The notes beneath the pieces were generated by a model. It was not told the origin of the DNA. It did no database searches and saw only the letters and a list, made by a program, of their open reading frames with translations. Of a stretch of 64,000 nucleotides of DNA, positions 36,278 through 44,551 are shown piece by piece. The stretch spans positions 5,789,501 through 5,853,500 of the forward strand of contig NZ_CP109583.1 of assembly GCF_036250755.1 (NCBI RefSeq), read 5' to 3'. The DNA is from Streptomyces uncialis. GTDB lineage: Bacteria > Actinomycetota > Actinomycetes > Streptomycetales > Streptomycetaceae. Every line of letters begins with the position of its first letter. The first letter of the stretch is position 1. The translations under genes were made by a program, and so were the position numbers.

Positions 36278-36499
36278 CGCGCCCGCCACGCTCGCGAGCC
36301 CCCGCAGTTCCCCCGGGCCGTAGGAGAGCCCGTCCGCGTGGAAGTCGTCCTGGCTGACCGGATCGCCCGTCTGCCAGTAGTCGACGATACTGGTCGCCCC
36401 GTACTCGCGGTAGATGTCGGCCATCCGCCGCGAGAAGGCCAGGTAGACGGCCTTGCGGTCACTCGGGACGGGAACGATGGTGATGTCGGCGAACGTCAT
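36086..36499 (-). CDS. DUF1428-like protein
   Basis: 137 aa from ATG 36499. The start (ADITIVPVPSDRKAVYLAFS, then RRMADIYREYGATSIVDYWQ) and the late segment (VTITEWPSKAVRDRGTAAVT) match the DUF1428/YbaA family, small alpha/beta-barrel proteins of about 120 aa with a ferredoxin-like fold and no established reaction. The gene is complete. It is convergent with and overlapped by the small gene at 35882. Confidence 0.75.
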   Translation of the reverse strand: MTFADITIVPVPSDRKAVYLAFSRRMADIYREYGATSIVDYWQTGDPVSQDDFHADGLSYGPGELRGLASVAGASALESAVVTITEWPSKAVRDRGTAAVTGDPRVLATLDEDPVFDGRRLVAGSFEVAMSLPDDAC

Positions 36500-36696
36500 C
36501 CGTACCTCTCGCGTAGGGCGCTTCCGGTCGGCGTGCGGTCGGCCGTTCTGAGCGCGGTCAGCTTACCGATCAACGTTCCCACGGGAGTTCGACGAAGCCG
36601 CGCGACGCCGACCGGCACCGCCGTCATGTGACCGGACCGGTTGTCGGACAGGACCTGGCGCGGGTGGACGGCGGGACGCCGCGTGCGGGGGAGGGC

Positions 36697-37077
36697 TCAG
36701 GCGTCGGCGGCCCGTTCCCCCGCGCTGCGCTCCACGCAGAACTCGTTGCCCTCGGGGTCCGTGAGTGTGGCCCAGCCCTTGCCGTCCGGCCTGCGGTGGT
36801 CCCCGGCCAGGGTCGCGCCGAGGGCCAGGAGGCGGTCCACCTCCTCCTCGCGGGTGAGGTCCTGCGGCTGGAGGTCGAGGTGGACCCGGTTCTTGACGGT
36901 CCTGGCGTCCGGGACGGTCACGAACAGCAGGCTCACCCCGGTGGCCTCGACCGTGGCCTCCGGGTCGCCGGGGTGGTCGTCGTCGGCGAGGCGCCCGCCG
37001 AGGGCCGCCGCCCAGAAGGTGGCGAGCGTGTACGGATCGGAGGAGTCGATGGTCACATGCCGTACGAGAGAGGTCAT
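36697..37077 (-). CDS. VOC-family (glyoxalase/bleomycin-resistance-like) protein
   Basis: 126 aa from ATG 37077. Begins LVRHVTIDSSDPYTLATFWA and AALGGRLADDD, then VKNRVHLDLQPQDLTREEEV with the His of the metal site, and ends WATLTDPEGNEFCVERS with the second-site Glu/Cys region. This is the usual actinobacterial VOC plan of two beta-alpha-beta-beta-beta units. Substrate unknown; many such proteins are lyases, dioxygenase-like or drug-binding. Confidence 0.88.
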   Translation of the reverse strand: MTSLVRHVTIDSSDPYTLATFWAAALGGRLADDDHPGDPEATVEATGVSLLFVTVPDARTVKNRVHLDLQPQDLTREEEVDRLLALGATLAGDHRRPDGKGWATLTDPEGNEFCVERSAGERAADA

Positions 37078-37137
37078 CCGGGCACCCTAGGACGGGGTCC
37101 GGGGCCCGCGCACCGGGATTTCCGCGCCCTCCGAGGC

Positions 37138-37704
37138 CTAGTCCACGATCCCGTCGGCGATGCGCCGGGCGCGCAGCTCGCGGATCGCCTCGCGGCGGGC
37201 GAGCCGGTGCGTGCGCCGGATCTGGGCCTCCTGGTAGCGCCGCTTGTCCCGCTCGCTCTCGGGTGCCACCGGCGGTACGACCCGCGGCTTCCCGTCCGCG
37301 TCGACAGCCGCGAAGACCAGGTACGCCGAACCGACCTGCGTCGCCGCGGTCGACTCGTTCCACCGCTCGGCGAGCACCCGCACCCCGACCTCCATCGAGG
37401 TCCGGCCCGTCCAGTTGACCTGCGCCTTCACATGGACGAGGTCCCCGACCCTGACCGGCTCCAGGAACACCATCTCGTCCATGGACGCGGTCACCGCGGG
37501 CCCGCCCGAGTGGCGTCCGGCGACGGCGCCCGCGGCGTCGTCGACCAGCTTCATGATCACGCCGCCGTGCACCGTCCCCAGGAGGTTGGTGTCGTTGTGG
37601 GTCATGATGTGGCTGAGCGTGGTCCGGGAAGCGGAGGTGGGCTTGCCGGGGATGTCGGGAGTGCCGGGATCGCCGGACTCCGTCACGTGGGCCTGATCTG
37701 TCAT
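37138..37704 (-). CDS. Acyl-CoA thioesterase, hotdog fold
   Basis: 188 aa from ATG 37704, which follows a ggagga box. The hotdog motifs are clear: LSHIMTHNDTNLLGTVHGGV (Asn and catalytic Asp region), IMKLVDDAAGAVAGRHSGGP, ASMDEMVFLEPVRVGDLVHV, then AQVNWTGRTSMEVGVRVLAE. It is of the YciA/BACH type that cleaves medium- to long-chain acyl-CoA. The C-terminal 40 residues are charged and helical (RDKRRYQEAQIRRTHRLARR). Confidence 0.93.
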   Translation of the reverse strand: MTDQAHVTESGDPGTPDIPGKPTSASRTTLSHIMTHNDTNLLGTVHGGVIMKLVDDAAGAVAGRHSGGPAVTASMDEMVFLEPVRVGDLVHVKAQVNWTGRTSMEVGVRVLAERWNESTAATQVGSAYLVFAAVDADGKPRVVPPVAPESERDKRRYQEAQIRRTHRLARREAIRELRARRIADGIVD

Positions 37705-37881
37705 GTCCTCCACCTTATGGCGTGCCGAAGGACCCGGCTCACACGTGCCCGTCACCCCCCGTCGCACGGGCGCCACCGCGCGACCCGGCGCCGTCCGGAT
37801 TGCATCAGCTCTGCAACAGCGGCGCCCCGAAAATTCCCGCGCCCTGTCAGGGCGCCGCCGCGACCCGGCACACTATGGCCC

Positions 37882-39213
37882 ATGAACGAGTGGCCCGAGG
37901 GGCGGAGCGACCGGGGCGGCAGAGGCCGCAACGGTGACGGATATGGTCGCGGCAGTGGCAGCGCGCAGCCCGAGGGCGCCCGCGCGATGCCGCACGTCCA
38001 ACGCGGCCGGGGCCCCGGCCCGCGTCCGTCGGCGCCACCGCAGCCGCAGGGCGTCCCGCAGCAGCACGGATACGGCCACCAGGGCGCGCCGGGCGGCCAG
38101 GGGCAGCAGCAGGACGGCTACGACAGCGGCTACAACACCGGCCAGGTCTACGGTTCCCAGGGCGGTGGCGGCGGTGGTGGCCGGCGCGGCGGCGGGGACG
38201 ACGGCCGTCTGGGCGGCGGCGCGGCCCGTCCCGCGCCCGACTGGAAGCGCCGGATCAAGATCGGCTCGATCGCGCTGGCCGTGACGCTGCTCGCGGTCTC
38301 CGTCGGTACGTACTTCTGGGCCGACTCCAAGCTCAACCGCGAGGTCGACCTGTCCAAGGTCATCGAACGCCCCCGCGACGGCGACGGCACCAACTACCTG
38401 ATCGTCGGCTCCGACAGCCGCGAGGGCATGTCCGCCGAGGAGAAGAAGAAGCTCCACACCGGCTCCGCCGGCGGCAAGCGCACCGACTCCATGATGATCC
38501 TGCACGTCGGCGACAGCGGGAACGCGATGATCTCGCTGCCCCGCGACTCCGACGTCGAGATCCCCTCCTTCGTCGGCTCCGACTCCGGCAAGACGTTCCA
38601 GGGCACCGGCCGCCGCGTCAAGCTCAACGCCGCGTACGCCGAGGACGGCCCCGAACTCCTCGTCCGCACCGTCGAGCACAACACCGGGCTGCGCATCGAC
38701 CACTACGCGGAGATCGGCTTCGGCGGCTTCGCGAAGATCGTCGACGCGGTCGGCGGCGTCGAGATGAAGCTCGACAAGGGTTTCAAGGACAAGTACTCCG
38801 GCGCCGACTTCAAGGCCGGCACCCAGACCCTCGACGGCCAGCAGGCCCTCGCCTTCGTCCGCACCCGCTACGCCCTCGCGGGCAGCGACCTCGACCGGAC
38901 GAAGAACCAGCAGAAGTTCCTGTCCGCGCTCGCGAGCCAGACCGCGACACCGTCCACGGTCCTCAACCCGTTCAAGCTGTACCCGACGATGGGCGCCGGC
39001 CTCGACACCCTCATCGTGGACGAGGACATGGGGCTGTTCGACCTCAGCGAGATGTTCTGGGGCATGAAGGGTGTCACCGGCGGCGAAGGCGTCTCCATGA
39101 ACATCCCGACCTCGGGCTCCCGAGGCAGCAACCTCGTCTGGGACCGGGCGAAGATCAAGACCCTGGTCGACCAGATGAACAACGGCGACAAGATCACCGT
39201 CAAGAGCGGCTGA
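37882..39213 (+). CDS. LytR-CpsA-Psr (LCP) family cell-wall glycopolymer ligase 1
   Basis: 443 aa from ATG 37882. A Gly/Gln/Arg-rich cytoplasmic head (1-115) precedes one transmembrane helix (IGSIALAVTLLAVSVGTYFW). The extracytoplasmic LCP domain has TNYLIVGSDSREGM, GKRTDSMMILHVGDSGNAMI, SLPRDSDVEIPSF with the catalytic/polyprenyl-phosphate Arg and Asp residues, KLNAAYAEDGPELLVRTVEH, and DGQQALAFVRTRYALAGSDL. No LytR_C domain follows. LCP enzymes attach anionic polymers such as teichulosonic acid or teichoic acid to peptidoglycan. It is convergent with a second LCP gene across a perfect terminator. Confidence 0.95.
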   Translation: MNEWPEGRSDRGGRGRNGDGYGRGSGSAQPEGARAMPHVQRGRGPGPRPSAPPQPQGVPQQHGYGHQGAPGGQGQQQDGYDSGYNTGQVYGSQGGGGGGGRRGGGDDGRLGGGAARPAPDWKRRIKIGSIALAVTLLAVSVGTYFWADSKLNREVDLSKVIERPRDGDGTNYLIVGSDSREGMSAEEKKKLHTGSAGGKRTDSMMILHVGDSGNAMISLPRDSDVEIPSFVGSDSGKTFQGTGRRVKLNAAYAEDGPELLVRTVEHNTGLRIDHYAEIGFGGFAKIVDAVGGVEMKLDKGFKDKYSGADFKAGTQTLDGQQALAFVRTRYALAGSDLDRTKNQQKFLSALASQTATPSTVLNPFKLYPTMGAGLDTLIVDEDMGLFDLSEMFWGMKGVTGGEGVSMNIPTSGSRGSNLVWDRAKIKTLVDQMNNGDKITVKSG

Positions 39214-39230
39214 CCCCGTCACCGTACGCG

Positions 39231-39270
39231 CGTGAGGGGCGGGCACCCGGCCGGGTGCCCGCCCCTCACG
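39231..39270. terminator. Perfect 20-bp palindromic terminator between two LCP genes
   Basis: The left arm cgtgaggggcgggcacccgg (39231-39250) is exactly complementary to 39251-39270 with no spacer, so the RNA hairpin would have a tight loop. It serves both convergent genes. Confidence 0.92.
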
Positions 39271-39329
39271 TCATATCCCGTCATGTCCCGCCCGGCCCGC
39301 CCCGCACGCGCGCGGGAACCGCTACCTGC

Positions 39330-40808
39330 CTACCCGCCGCACAGCACCTCGTCGCCGGACACCGCGCCGAACTCCCCGGACTCCGCCGGGACCGCCGCCC
39401 GGACCCGGGTGACCCCCTCGTACCCGCTCCCCGCGACCACCCGCATCACCGGCCCGCGCCCGCGCTGCTCCCGCAGCTCGCTGCCCGGCAGGGCCGCCGC
39501 CAGGGACTTCGCCGACCGGTCCCAGCGCGGGTCGTGGAAGATCAGCGTGCGGGTGACGGTACGGTCCGCCGCGTTCATGGGGACACCCGTCGTACGGAAG
39601 CCCGCCCCGCGCAGCGCCGCGTCGACCTTCCCGCCGAGTCCCGCGGCGGCCGTGCCGTTCTCCACCTGGACCCGGATCTGGTCGGGGGCCACCGGCACCT
39701 CCACCGCCGCCGGGCGCTTCTTGCGGACGGTCAGCGGCTTGTCGTCCCGCAGCGCCTGGAACAGCCGCTTCGCCTTCCGGTCGTCCCACTTCACCGTGGA
39801 CCCGAGGCCCTTGACCTGATGGCTCGGATTGCCGACCGGCACCGTCGTGAACTCCGACGACGACGGCGAGAACCCCTTCATCGCCCGCCCCAGGGCCAGC
39901 ATCTCGTCCGTACCGAAGTCCCGGGACGCCCGTACCGACCCCAGCGAGGCCTGCGCCAGCTCACGGAACCGCACCGGGTTCAGCAGCACCCCCGACGAGG
40001 TCGCCTTGGCGATCAGCGCGGCCATGAATGTCTGCTGCCGCTGCATCCGCCCCAGGTCGGCGGCGCCGTCGATATGACGCGACCGCACGTACTGGAGCGC
40101 CTGGCCGCCGTTCAGATCATGCGGCCCGGCCGCCAGGTCGAGACCCGTGTACGCGTCCTTCATCGGCTTCTCCGTGCAGATCCGGACCCCGCCGACCACG
40201 TCCACCGTCCGCATGAAGCTGGTGAAGTCGACCTCCAGATAGTGATCGATCTTCACCCCCGTCATATGTTCCACGGTCCGCACCGTGAGCTGCGGCCCGC
40301 CCTCCGCGTACGCCGCGTTCAGCTTCACCGGGTGCGGGGCGTGCTTGCGGCCCGTCGTCCGGTCGGCATGCCCGGGGATCTCCGCGTACGAGTCCCTCGG
40401 CAGGCTCACCACACTGGCCCGGCCCCGGTCCGCCGAGATGTGCACGATCATGATGGTGTCCGTGCAGCGGCAGGGCTCGCCGCCCAGCCGGTACTTCGCC
40501 CGCTCGGCCGGGGTGATCCGGTCCCGGCCGTCCGTGCCGACGAGCAGCATCGTCGTGCCGTTCCCGGCGCGCGGCCGGTTCTTCATGTCCTTGAACGGGT
40601 CGACCCGTTCGATCCCGCTGTCGATCCCCGTCATCAGCGTGTGCCCGATACCCGCCGCCGCGAGCACCGACACCGACAGGGTCGTCACGATCCGCCGCGC
40701 CCAGCGCGGACGCCCGCGTCCCCGGGGCGCCGCGGGCGCGGAACCCCGGCCGTGCGGGGGCCCCGCCGGGCGCCGCGGACGGGAGGACGGACGGGGCGGT
40801 GGGGGCAC
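39330..40808 (-). CDS. LCP family cell-wall glycopolymer ligase 2 with LytR_C domain
   Basis: 492 aa from a GTG at 40808 preceded by gaaggtg 8 nt upstream; an upstream ATG at 40910 lacks a ribosome binding site. A basic Pro-rich head is followed by a helix (IVTTLSVSVLAAAGIGHTLM). The LCP domain has TTMLLVGTDGRDRITPAERA, CRCTDTIMIVHISADRGRAS, VVSLPRDSYAEIPGH, KLNAAYAEGGPQLTVRTVEH and GGQALQYVRSRHIDG. The C-terminal LytR_C domain (IRVQVENGTAAAGLGGKVDA) follows a short linker. The start region faces the glycosyltransferase gene across about 175 bp. Confidence 0.93.
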   Translation of the reverse strand: MPPPPRPSSRPRRPAGPPHGRGSAPAAPRGRGRPRWARRIVTTLSVSVLAAAGIGHTLMTGIDSGIERVDPFKDMKNRPRAGNGTTMLLVGTDGRDRITPAERAKYRLGGEPCRCTDTIMIVHISADRGRASVVSLPRDSYAEIPGHADRTTGRKHAPHPVKLNAAYAEGGPQLTVRTVEHMTGVKIDHYLEVDFTSFMRTVDVVGGVRICTEKPMKDAYTGLDLAAGPHDLNGGQALQYVRSRHIDGAADLGRMQRQQTFMAALIAKATSSGVLLNPVRFRELAQASLGSVRASRDFGTDEMLALGRAMKGFSPSSSEFTTVPVGNPSHQVKGLGSTVKWDDRKAKRLFQALRDDKPLTVRKKRPAAVEVPVAPDQIRVQVENGTAAAGLGGKVDAALRGAGFRTTGVPMNAADRTVTRTLIFHDPRWDRSAKSLAAALPGSELREQRGRGPVMRVVAGSGYEGVTRVRAAVPAESGEFGAVSGDEVLCGG

Positions 40809-40982
40809 GTGGGGAACACCTTCGCGGTACGGGCGCGGGCTCGACGCTACGGGGCCCGGGGCCGCACCCGCGCGGGAACGGCCGAGGGGCCTGGACGACG
40901 GTACGTCCATAGGAAATGCTGCCCGCGTGACCGGCCGGACGGCGCGCGACCGTGTCCCCCGTTCGCGGTAACGTGAGCGGCG

Positions 40983-42002
40983 ATGAACGCGACGCCCGCC
41001 CCGAAGCTTCCCCCCGTCTCCGTGATCATGCCGGTCCTCAACGAGGAACGTCATCTGCGCGGTGCCGTCCACGCGATCCTCGCCCAGGAGTACGCGGGCG
41101 AGATGGAGGTGGTGATCGCGATCGGCCCGTCCACGGACCGCACCGACGAGATCGCCGCCGAACTGGTCCGCGAGGACCCGCGCGTGCACACCGTGCCGAA
41201 CCCGACGGGCCGTACCCCCGCCGCGCTGAACGCCGCGATCAAGGCGTCCCGGCATCCGATCGTCGTCCGGGTCGACGGGCACGGGATGCTGTCGCCCGAC
41301 TACATCGCCACGGCCGTACGGCTGCTGGAGGAGACCGGCGCGCAGAACGTCGGCGGGATCATGCACGCCGAGGGCGAGAACGACTGGGAGCACGCGGTCG
41401 CCGCGGCGATGACCTCCCGGATCGGCGTCGGCAACGCGGCGTTCCACACCGGCGGACAGGCCGGGCCCGCCGAGACGGTGTACCTCGGGGTGTTCCGGCG
41501 CGAGGCCCTCGAACAACAGGGCGGGTACAACGAGGAGTTCATCCGGGCCCAGGACTGGGAGCTGAACTTCCGTATCCGTGAGGCGGGCGGGCTGATCTGG
41601 TTCTCGCCCGAGCTGCGGGTGTCCTACCGGCCCCGGCCCAGTGTCCGCGCGCTGGCCAAGCAGTACAAGGACTACGGGCGTTGGCGGCACGTCGTCGCCC
41701 GCTACCACCAGGGCTCCATCAACCCGCGCTACCTCGCGCCGCCGGTCGCGGTCTGCGCGATCGCCGCGGGTCTGGTGCTGGGGGTGGCCGTCACCCCGCT
41801 GGCGTTCGTCGTGCCCGGGGGGTACGTCGCGGCGATAGCCGCGGGGTCGCTGCCCGCGGGGCGGGGGATGCCGCTGGGGGCGCGGGTGCGGATTCCTGTG
41901 GCGCTGGCGACGATGCACATGTCGTGGGGCTGGGGCTTCCTCACGAGTCCGCGTGCGCTGGCCAAACGGGTCATCGCGAGTCGCCTTCGCTCGCGCCGCT
42001 GA
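40983..42002 (+). CDS. Family 2 glycosyltransferase, membrane-associated
   Basis: 339 aa from ATG 40983. GT-A fold: VSVIMPVLNEERHLRGAVHA, the UDP-binding Asp in AIGPSTDRTDE, DxD-like VVRVDGHGMLSPDYIATAV, acceptor-site AQDWELNFRIREAGG (ED-type base region) and the YRPRPSVRALAKQYKDYGRW tail. C-terminal hydrophobic segments (AVCAIAAGLVLGVAVTPLAF) anchor it. Close to four LCP genes, so it likely works on a lipid-linked wall polymer (inference). The last residues IASRLRSRR are encoded by the left end of the adjacent repeat element. Confidence 0.92.
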   Translation: MNATPAPKLPPVSVIMPVLNEERHLRGAVHAILAQEYAGEMEVVIAIGPSTDRTDEIAAELVREDPRVHTVPNPTGRTPAALNAAIKASRHPIVVRVDGHGMLSPDYIATAVRLLEETGAQNVGGIMHAEGENDWEHAVAAAMTSRIGVGNAAFHTGGQAGPAETVYLGVFRREALEQQGGYNEEFIRAQDWELNFRIREAGGLIWFSPELRVSYRPRPSVRALAKQYKDYGRWRHVVARYHQGSINPRYLAPPVAVCAIAAGLVLGVAVTPLAFVVPGGYVAAIAAGSLPAGRGMPLGARVRIPVALATMHMSWGWGFLTSPRALAKRVIASRLRSRR

Positions 42003-42592
42003 GGTTCCTCGGCTGGACGCACTTGTCCCCGCGGGTCGCCTTCGCTCGGGCCTCTGGGGTTCCCCACCTGGGCGTACTTGTTCCCGTGCGGTACTCCGTG
42101 GGTGCGCAGTTCCCCGCGCCCCTGGATGCTGCCCCCTTGCGGTCGCTCTTCGGGTGCGGGTCCGCCCTCGTCTTTTGCGCAGTTCCCCGCGCCCCTTTGG
42201 GGGCGCCCCGTTCCCGTAGTCCTTCGGGTGCGGAAGCCCCCTCCTCGCGCAGACGCAGGGCTGCGGGAGGGGGTGGGCGGGAATCTCTGCCCGCAGACTC
42301 CGATGCTCTTCAGCCGGGTAACGACACGTCGTACCGAGCGTGTCGGATCGAGGACGGAGAATCCCGACCGGCACCGACCCGAAGAACAAGCCGGACGCGC
42401 CCCAAAGGGGCGCGGGGAACTGCGCACAACCACCGAGCGACGGCACAGGGACGAAGTGCGTCCAGCCGGACAGACCTGGGAAGCGCAAGCGAAGGCGACC
42501 CGCGGGGAACTGCGCGAAAACGACGAGCGACGGCGCAGGGACAACCGCGTCCAGCCGGACAGACCTAGGAAGCGCAAGCGAAGGCGATGCCC
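41976..42592. repeat. Dispersed intergenic repeat element, copy 3 (core inverted)
   Basis: The left end is doubled (41976-41998 inside the glycosyltransferase 3' end, and 42031-42053). The right end is also doubled (42481-42503, an exact copy of the 23-bp consensus complement, and 42570-42590). The left half has the 19-bp motif as gcgcagttccccgcgcccc at 42104-42122 and 42177-42195. The right half has its complement near 42410 and a shortened form near 42505. The core (42240-42400) lies in the opposite orientation to the other four copies. Confidence 0.9.
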
Positions 42593-42597
42593 CGAGG

Positions 42598-44481
42598 TCA
42601 GTACGTAAACGCGGGGTTGACCTCCATGCAGGCGTCCTCGTCCGCCCCGTTCAGGAGGTCCGCCGACTCCGGCGTCCCCTCGGCCTCGGGCGAACCCGAA
42701 CCCCCGCCGTACGCCACGCCCTCACGCCAGTCCGCCCCGACGACGAGTGTCACCCCGGAGACATCCGTCGACCGCTTCACCGCGGACAGCGGAATCCCCA
42801 TCAGCTCGGCCACCCGCCGCGCGTCCCCCTCCAGATCCACACTGGGGTACGAGATCACCGTCCGCGCCTCGGTCACCGCGGCCTGGGTGTCGGCCACGGC
42901 CCGGGCCAGCCCCTTGCCCACGAGGAGCTGCGCGACGGTGGACGCCCGCCCCCGGGCCGGCGCGAGCACGTCCGTCCGGGTCCCGTTGACGACCTGTACG
43001 GGGATCTCCGCGTCGTCCGCCGCCGCGTCCTCGGACTTCTTCGGCGCCGCGGCCCGCTTCTTCTTGTCCTTGCCGTCGAGCGCGACATCGTCCCGTATCA
43101 GCCGGAACAACTGCTCCGCGTCCCCCGGCTTGGGCACCACCCGCGCACCGAGGTAGTCGAACGGCATGGTCGTCATGGTGATCCGGTCCGGCGGCACCTT
43201 GCGCAGCTCGTTGCCGAGGTCGTACAGCTTCATCACGGTGTCGAGCCCCCGGTCGACGGTGAGCGAACGGGTCGCGGTCTCCGCGAGACCCCGCAGCTTG
43301 CCGGGGTTGCTGAGCGTCGCGTTCTCCCGCATCTCCCGCACCATCGAGCTCATGTACATGTGCTGGGCCTTGGCCCGCCCTATGTCGCTGCCGTCCCCGA
43401 ACCCGTACCGGGTGCGCAGCCACTGGAGGGCCTGTTCGCCCTTGACGGAGTGGGTGCCCTTGGGGAGCTTGAGGCCGGAGCCCTTGTCGTCGTTCGTGTG
43501 GGAGTAGATGTCGCGGTCCACGCACACCGGCACCCCGCCGATCGCGTCGGCCATCGAGACCACCCCCGCGAAGTCGACCTGCACGAAGTGGTTGATGTGG
43601 ACGTCGGTGAGCTTCTCCCAGGTCGCGACGGTGCAGCCCGCGCCACCGCGGCCCAGCGACTGATTGGTCATCAGCCGCCCGCTGCTCGCCGGGTACACCT
43701 TGCCGGTGTCGGGGTCGGTGCACTTGGGGATCTCGATGAGCGTGTCACGGGGCATGCTGACCACCGACATGTTGCTGCGGTCCGCCGAGAGGTGGATCAG
43801 CATCTGCACATCGGCCAGCGGGGCCGCGCCGACACTGTCGGTGGAGCCGCCGAGCTTCAGGTTCTCCTTGGTGTTCCGGCTGTCCGAGCCGATGACCAGG
43901 ATGTTCAGCGGGGTCTGGCCCGCCGCGTTCGGGGTGGGCCTGGGCGCCTTGTGCTCACCGATGTTGAGCTCGCCCTTTTTGATGTTGCCGTTCAGATGGC
44001 GGTAGTAGAGGTATCCGGCGCCGGCCGTGCCGAGTATGACGAACGCGAGCACCATCGCCGACCAGCGCAGTATCCGCCGTCTGCGGCGCGGGACACGCCC
44101 GCCGGGTCCACCGGACCCGCCGCGTCCGCCGTTGCCGGGTCCCCCGCGTCCGGCGGGGGCCGGTCGGGAGCGCTCCCCCGGACGGGTGCGGTCCTTGGTC
44201 CTCGTACGGCCCGGGGGAGTGCGGGTGGCCGCGGTGCGGGTCCGGCCGGGCGGGGTCTCCTCCGCCGCGAGCGCGGCGGCGCTGCCGCCGGTGGTTCCGG
44301 AGTCCCGGGCGCCCGCCCGCGCCCCGTCCGTACCGGTGTCCGCCGCCGCGGGGACACCCGTACCGTCGTTCCCGGCGCCGCCGTCCTCCTCGTCCGCGAG
44401 GTCCGTGCCGCTCGGGGCGGGCGGGCCGCTACGACGGACGGGTGGCCGGGAATCCTCCCCGCGCATCCCACTTCGCCCCAT
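42598..44481 (-). CDS. LCP family cell-wall glycopolymer ligase 3 with LytR_C domain
   Basis: 627 aa from ATG 44481 with a strong ggagggg box. A long disordered Gly/Thr/Arg head (1-140) leads to a transmembrane helix (WSAMVLAFVILGTAGAGYLY). LCP motifs: LNILVIGSDSRNTKENLKLG, ADVQMLIHLSADRSNMSVVS, MPRDTLIEIPKC, MTNQSLGRGGAGCTVATWEK, VKGEQALQWLRTRYGFGDGS. LytR_C follows (IPVQVVNGTRTDVLAPARGR). Two conserved Cys (KCTDPD, GAGCTV) could form a disulfide. The stop lies 6 nt from the end of repeat element 3. Confidence 0.94.
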   Translation of the reverse strand: MGRSGMRGEDSRPPVRRSGPPAPSGTDLADEEDGGAGNDGTGVPAAADTGTDGARAGARDSGTTGGSAAALAAEETPPGRTRTAATRTPPGRTRTKDRTRPGERSRPAPAGRGGPGNGGRGGSGGPGGRVPRRRRRILRWSAMVLAFVILGTAGAGYLYYRHLNGNIKKGELNIGEHKAPRPTPNAAGQTPLNILVIGSDSRNTKENLKLGGSTDSVGAAPLADVQMLIHLSADRSNMSVVSMPRDTLIEIPKCTDPDTGKVYPASSGRLMTNQSLGRGGAGCTVATWEKLTDVHINHFVQVDFAGVVSMADAIGGVPVCVDRDIYSHTNDDKGSGLKLPKGTHSVKGEQALQWLRTRYGFGDGSDIGRAKAQHMYMSSMVREMRENATLSNPGKLRGLAETATRSLTVDRGLDTVMKLYDLGNELRKVPPDRITMTTMPFDYLGARVVPKPGDAEQLFRLIRDDVALDGKDKKKRAAAPKKSEDAAADDAEIPVQVVNGTRTDVLAPARGRASTVAQLLVGKGLARAVADTQAAVTEARTVISYPSVDLEGDARRVAELMGIPLSAVKRSTDVSGVTLVVGADWREGVAYGGGSGSPEAEGTPESADLLNGADEDACMEVNPAFTY

Positions 44482-44551
44482 CAGCAACCCCTCCCAGCAC
44501 ACCGCCGAAGTACTCAAGTTGCCCCGTTAGACGCCCGGGACACGCAAAGGG

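Noticed and set aside
42003..42600. Open frames encoding RACRIEDGESRPAPTRR-like peptides in repeat cores
   Set aside because: The same frame occurs in every core copy in both orientations without start sites. It is repeat DNA that is often mis-annotated as protein.
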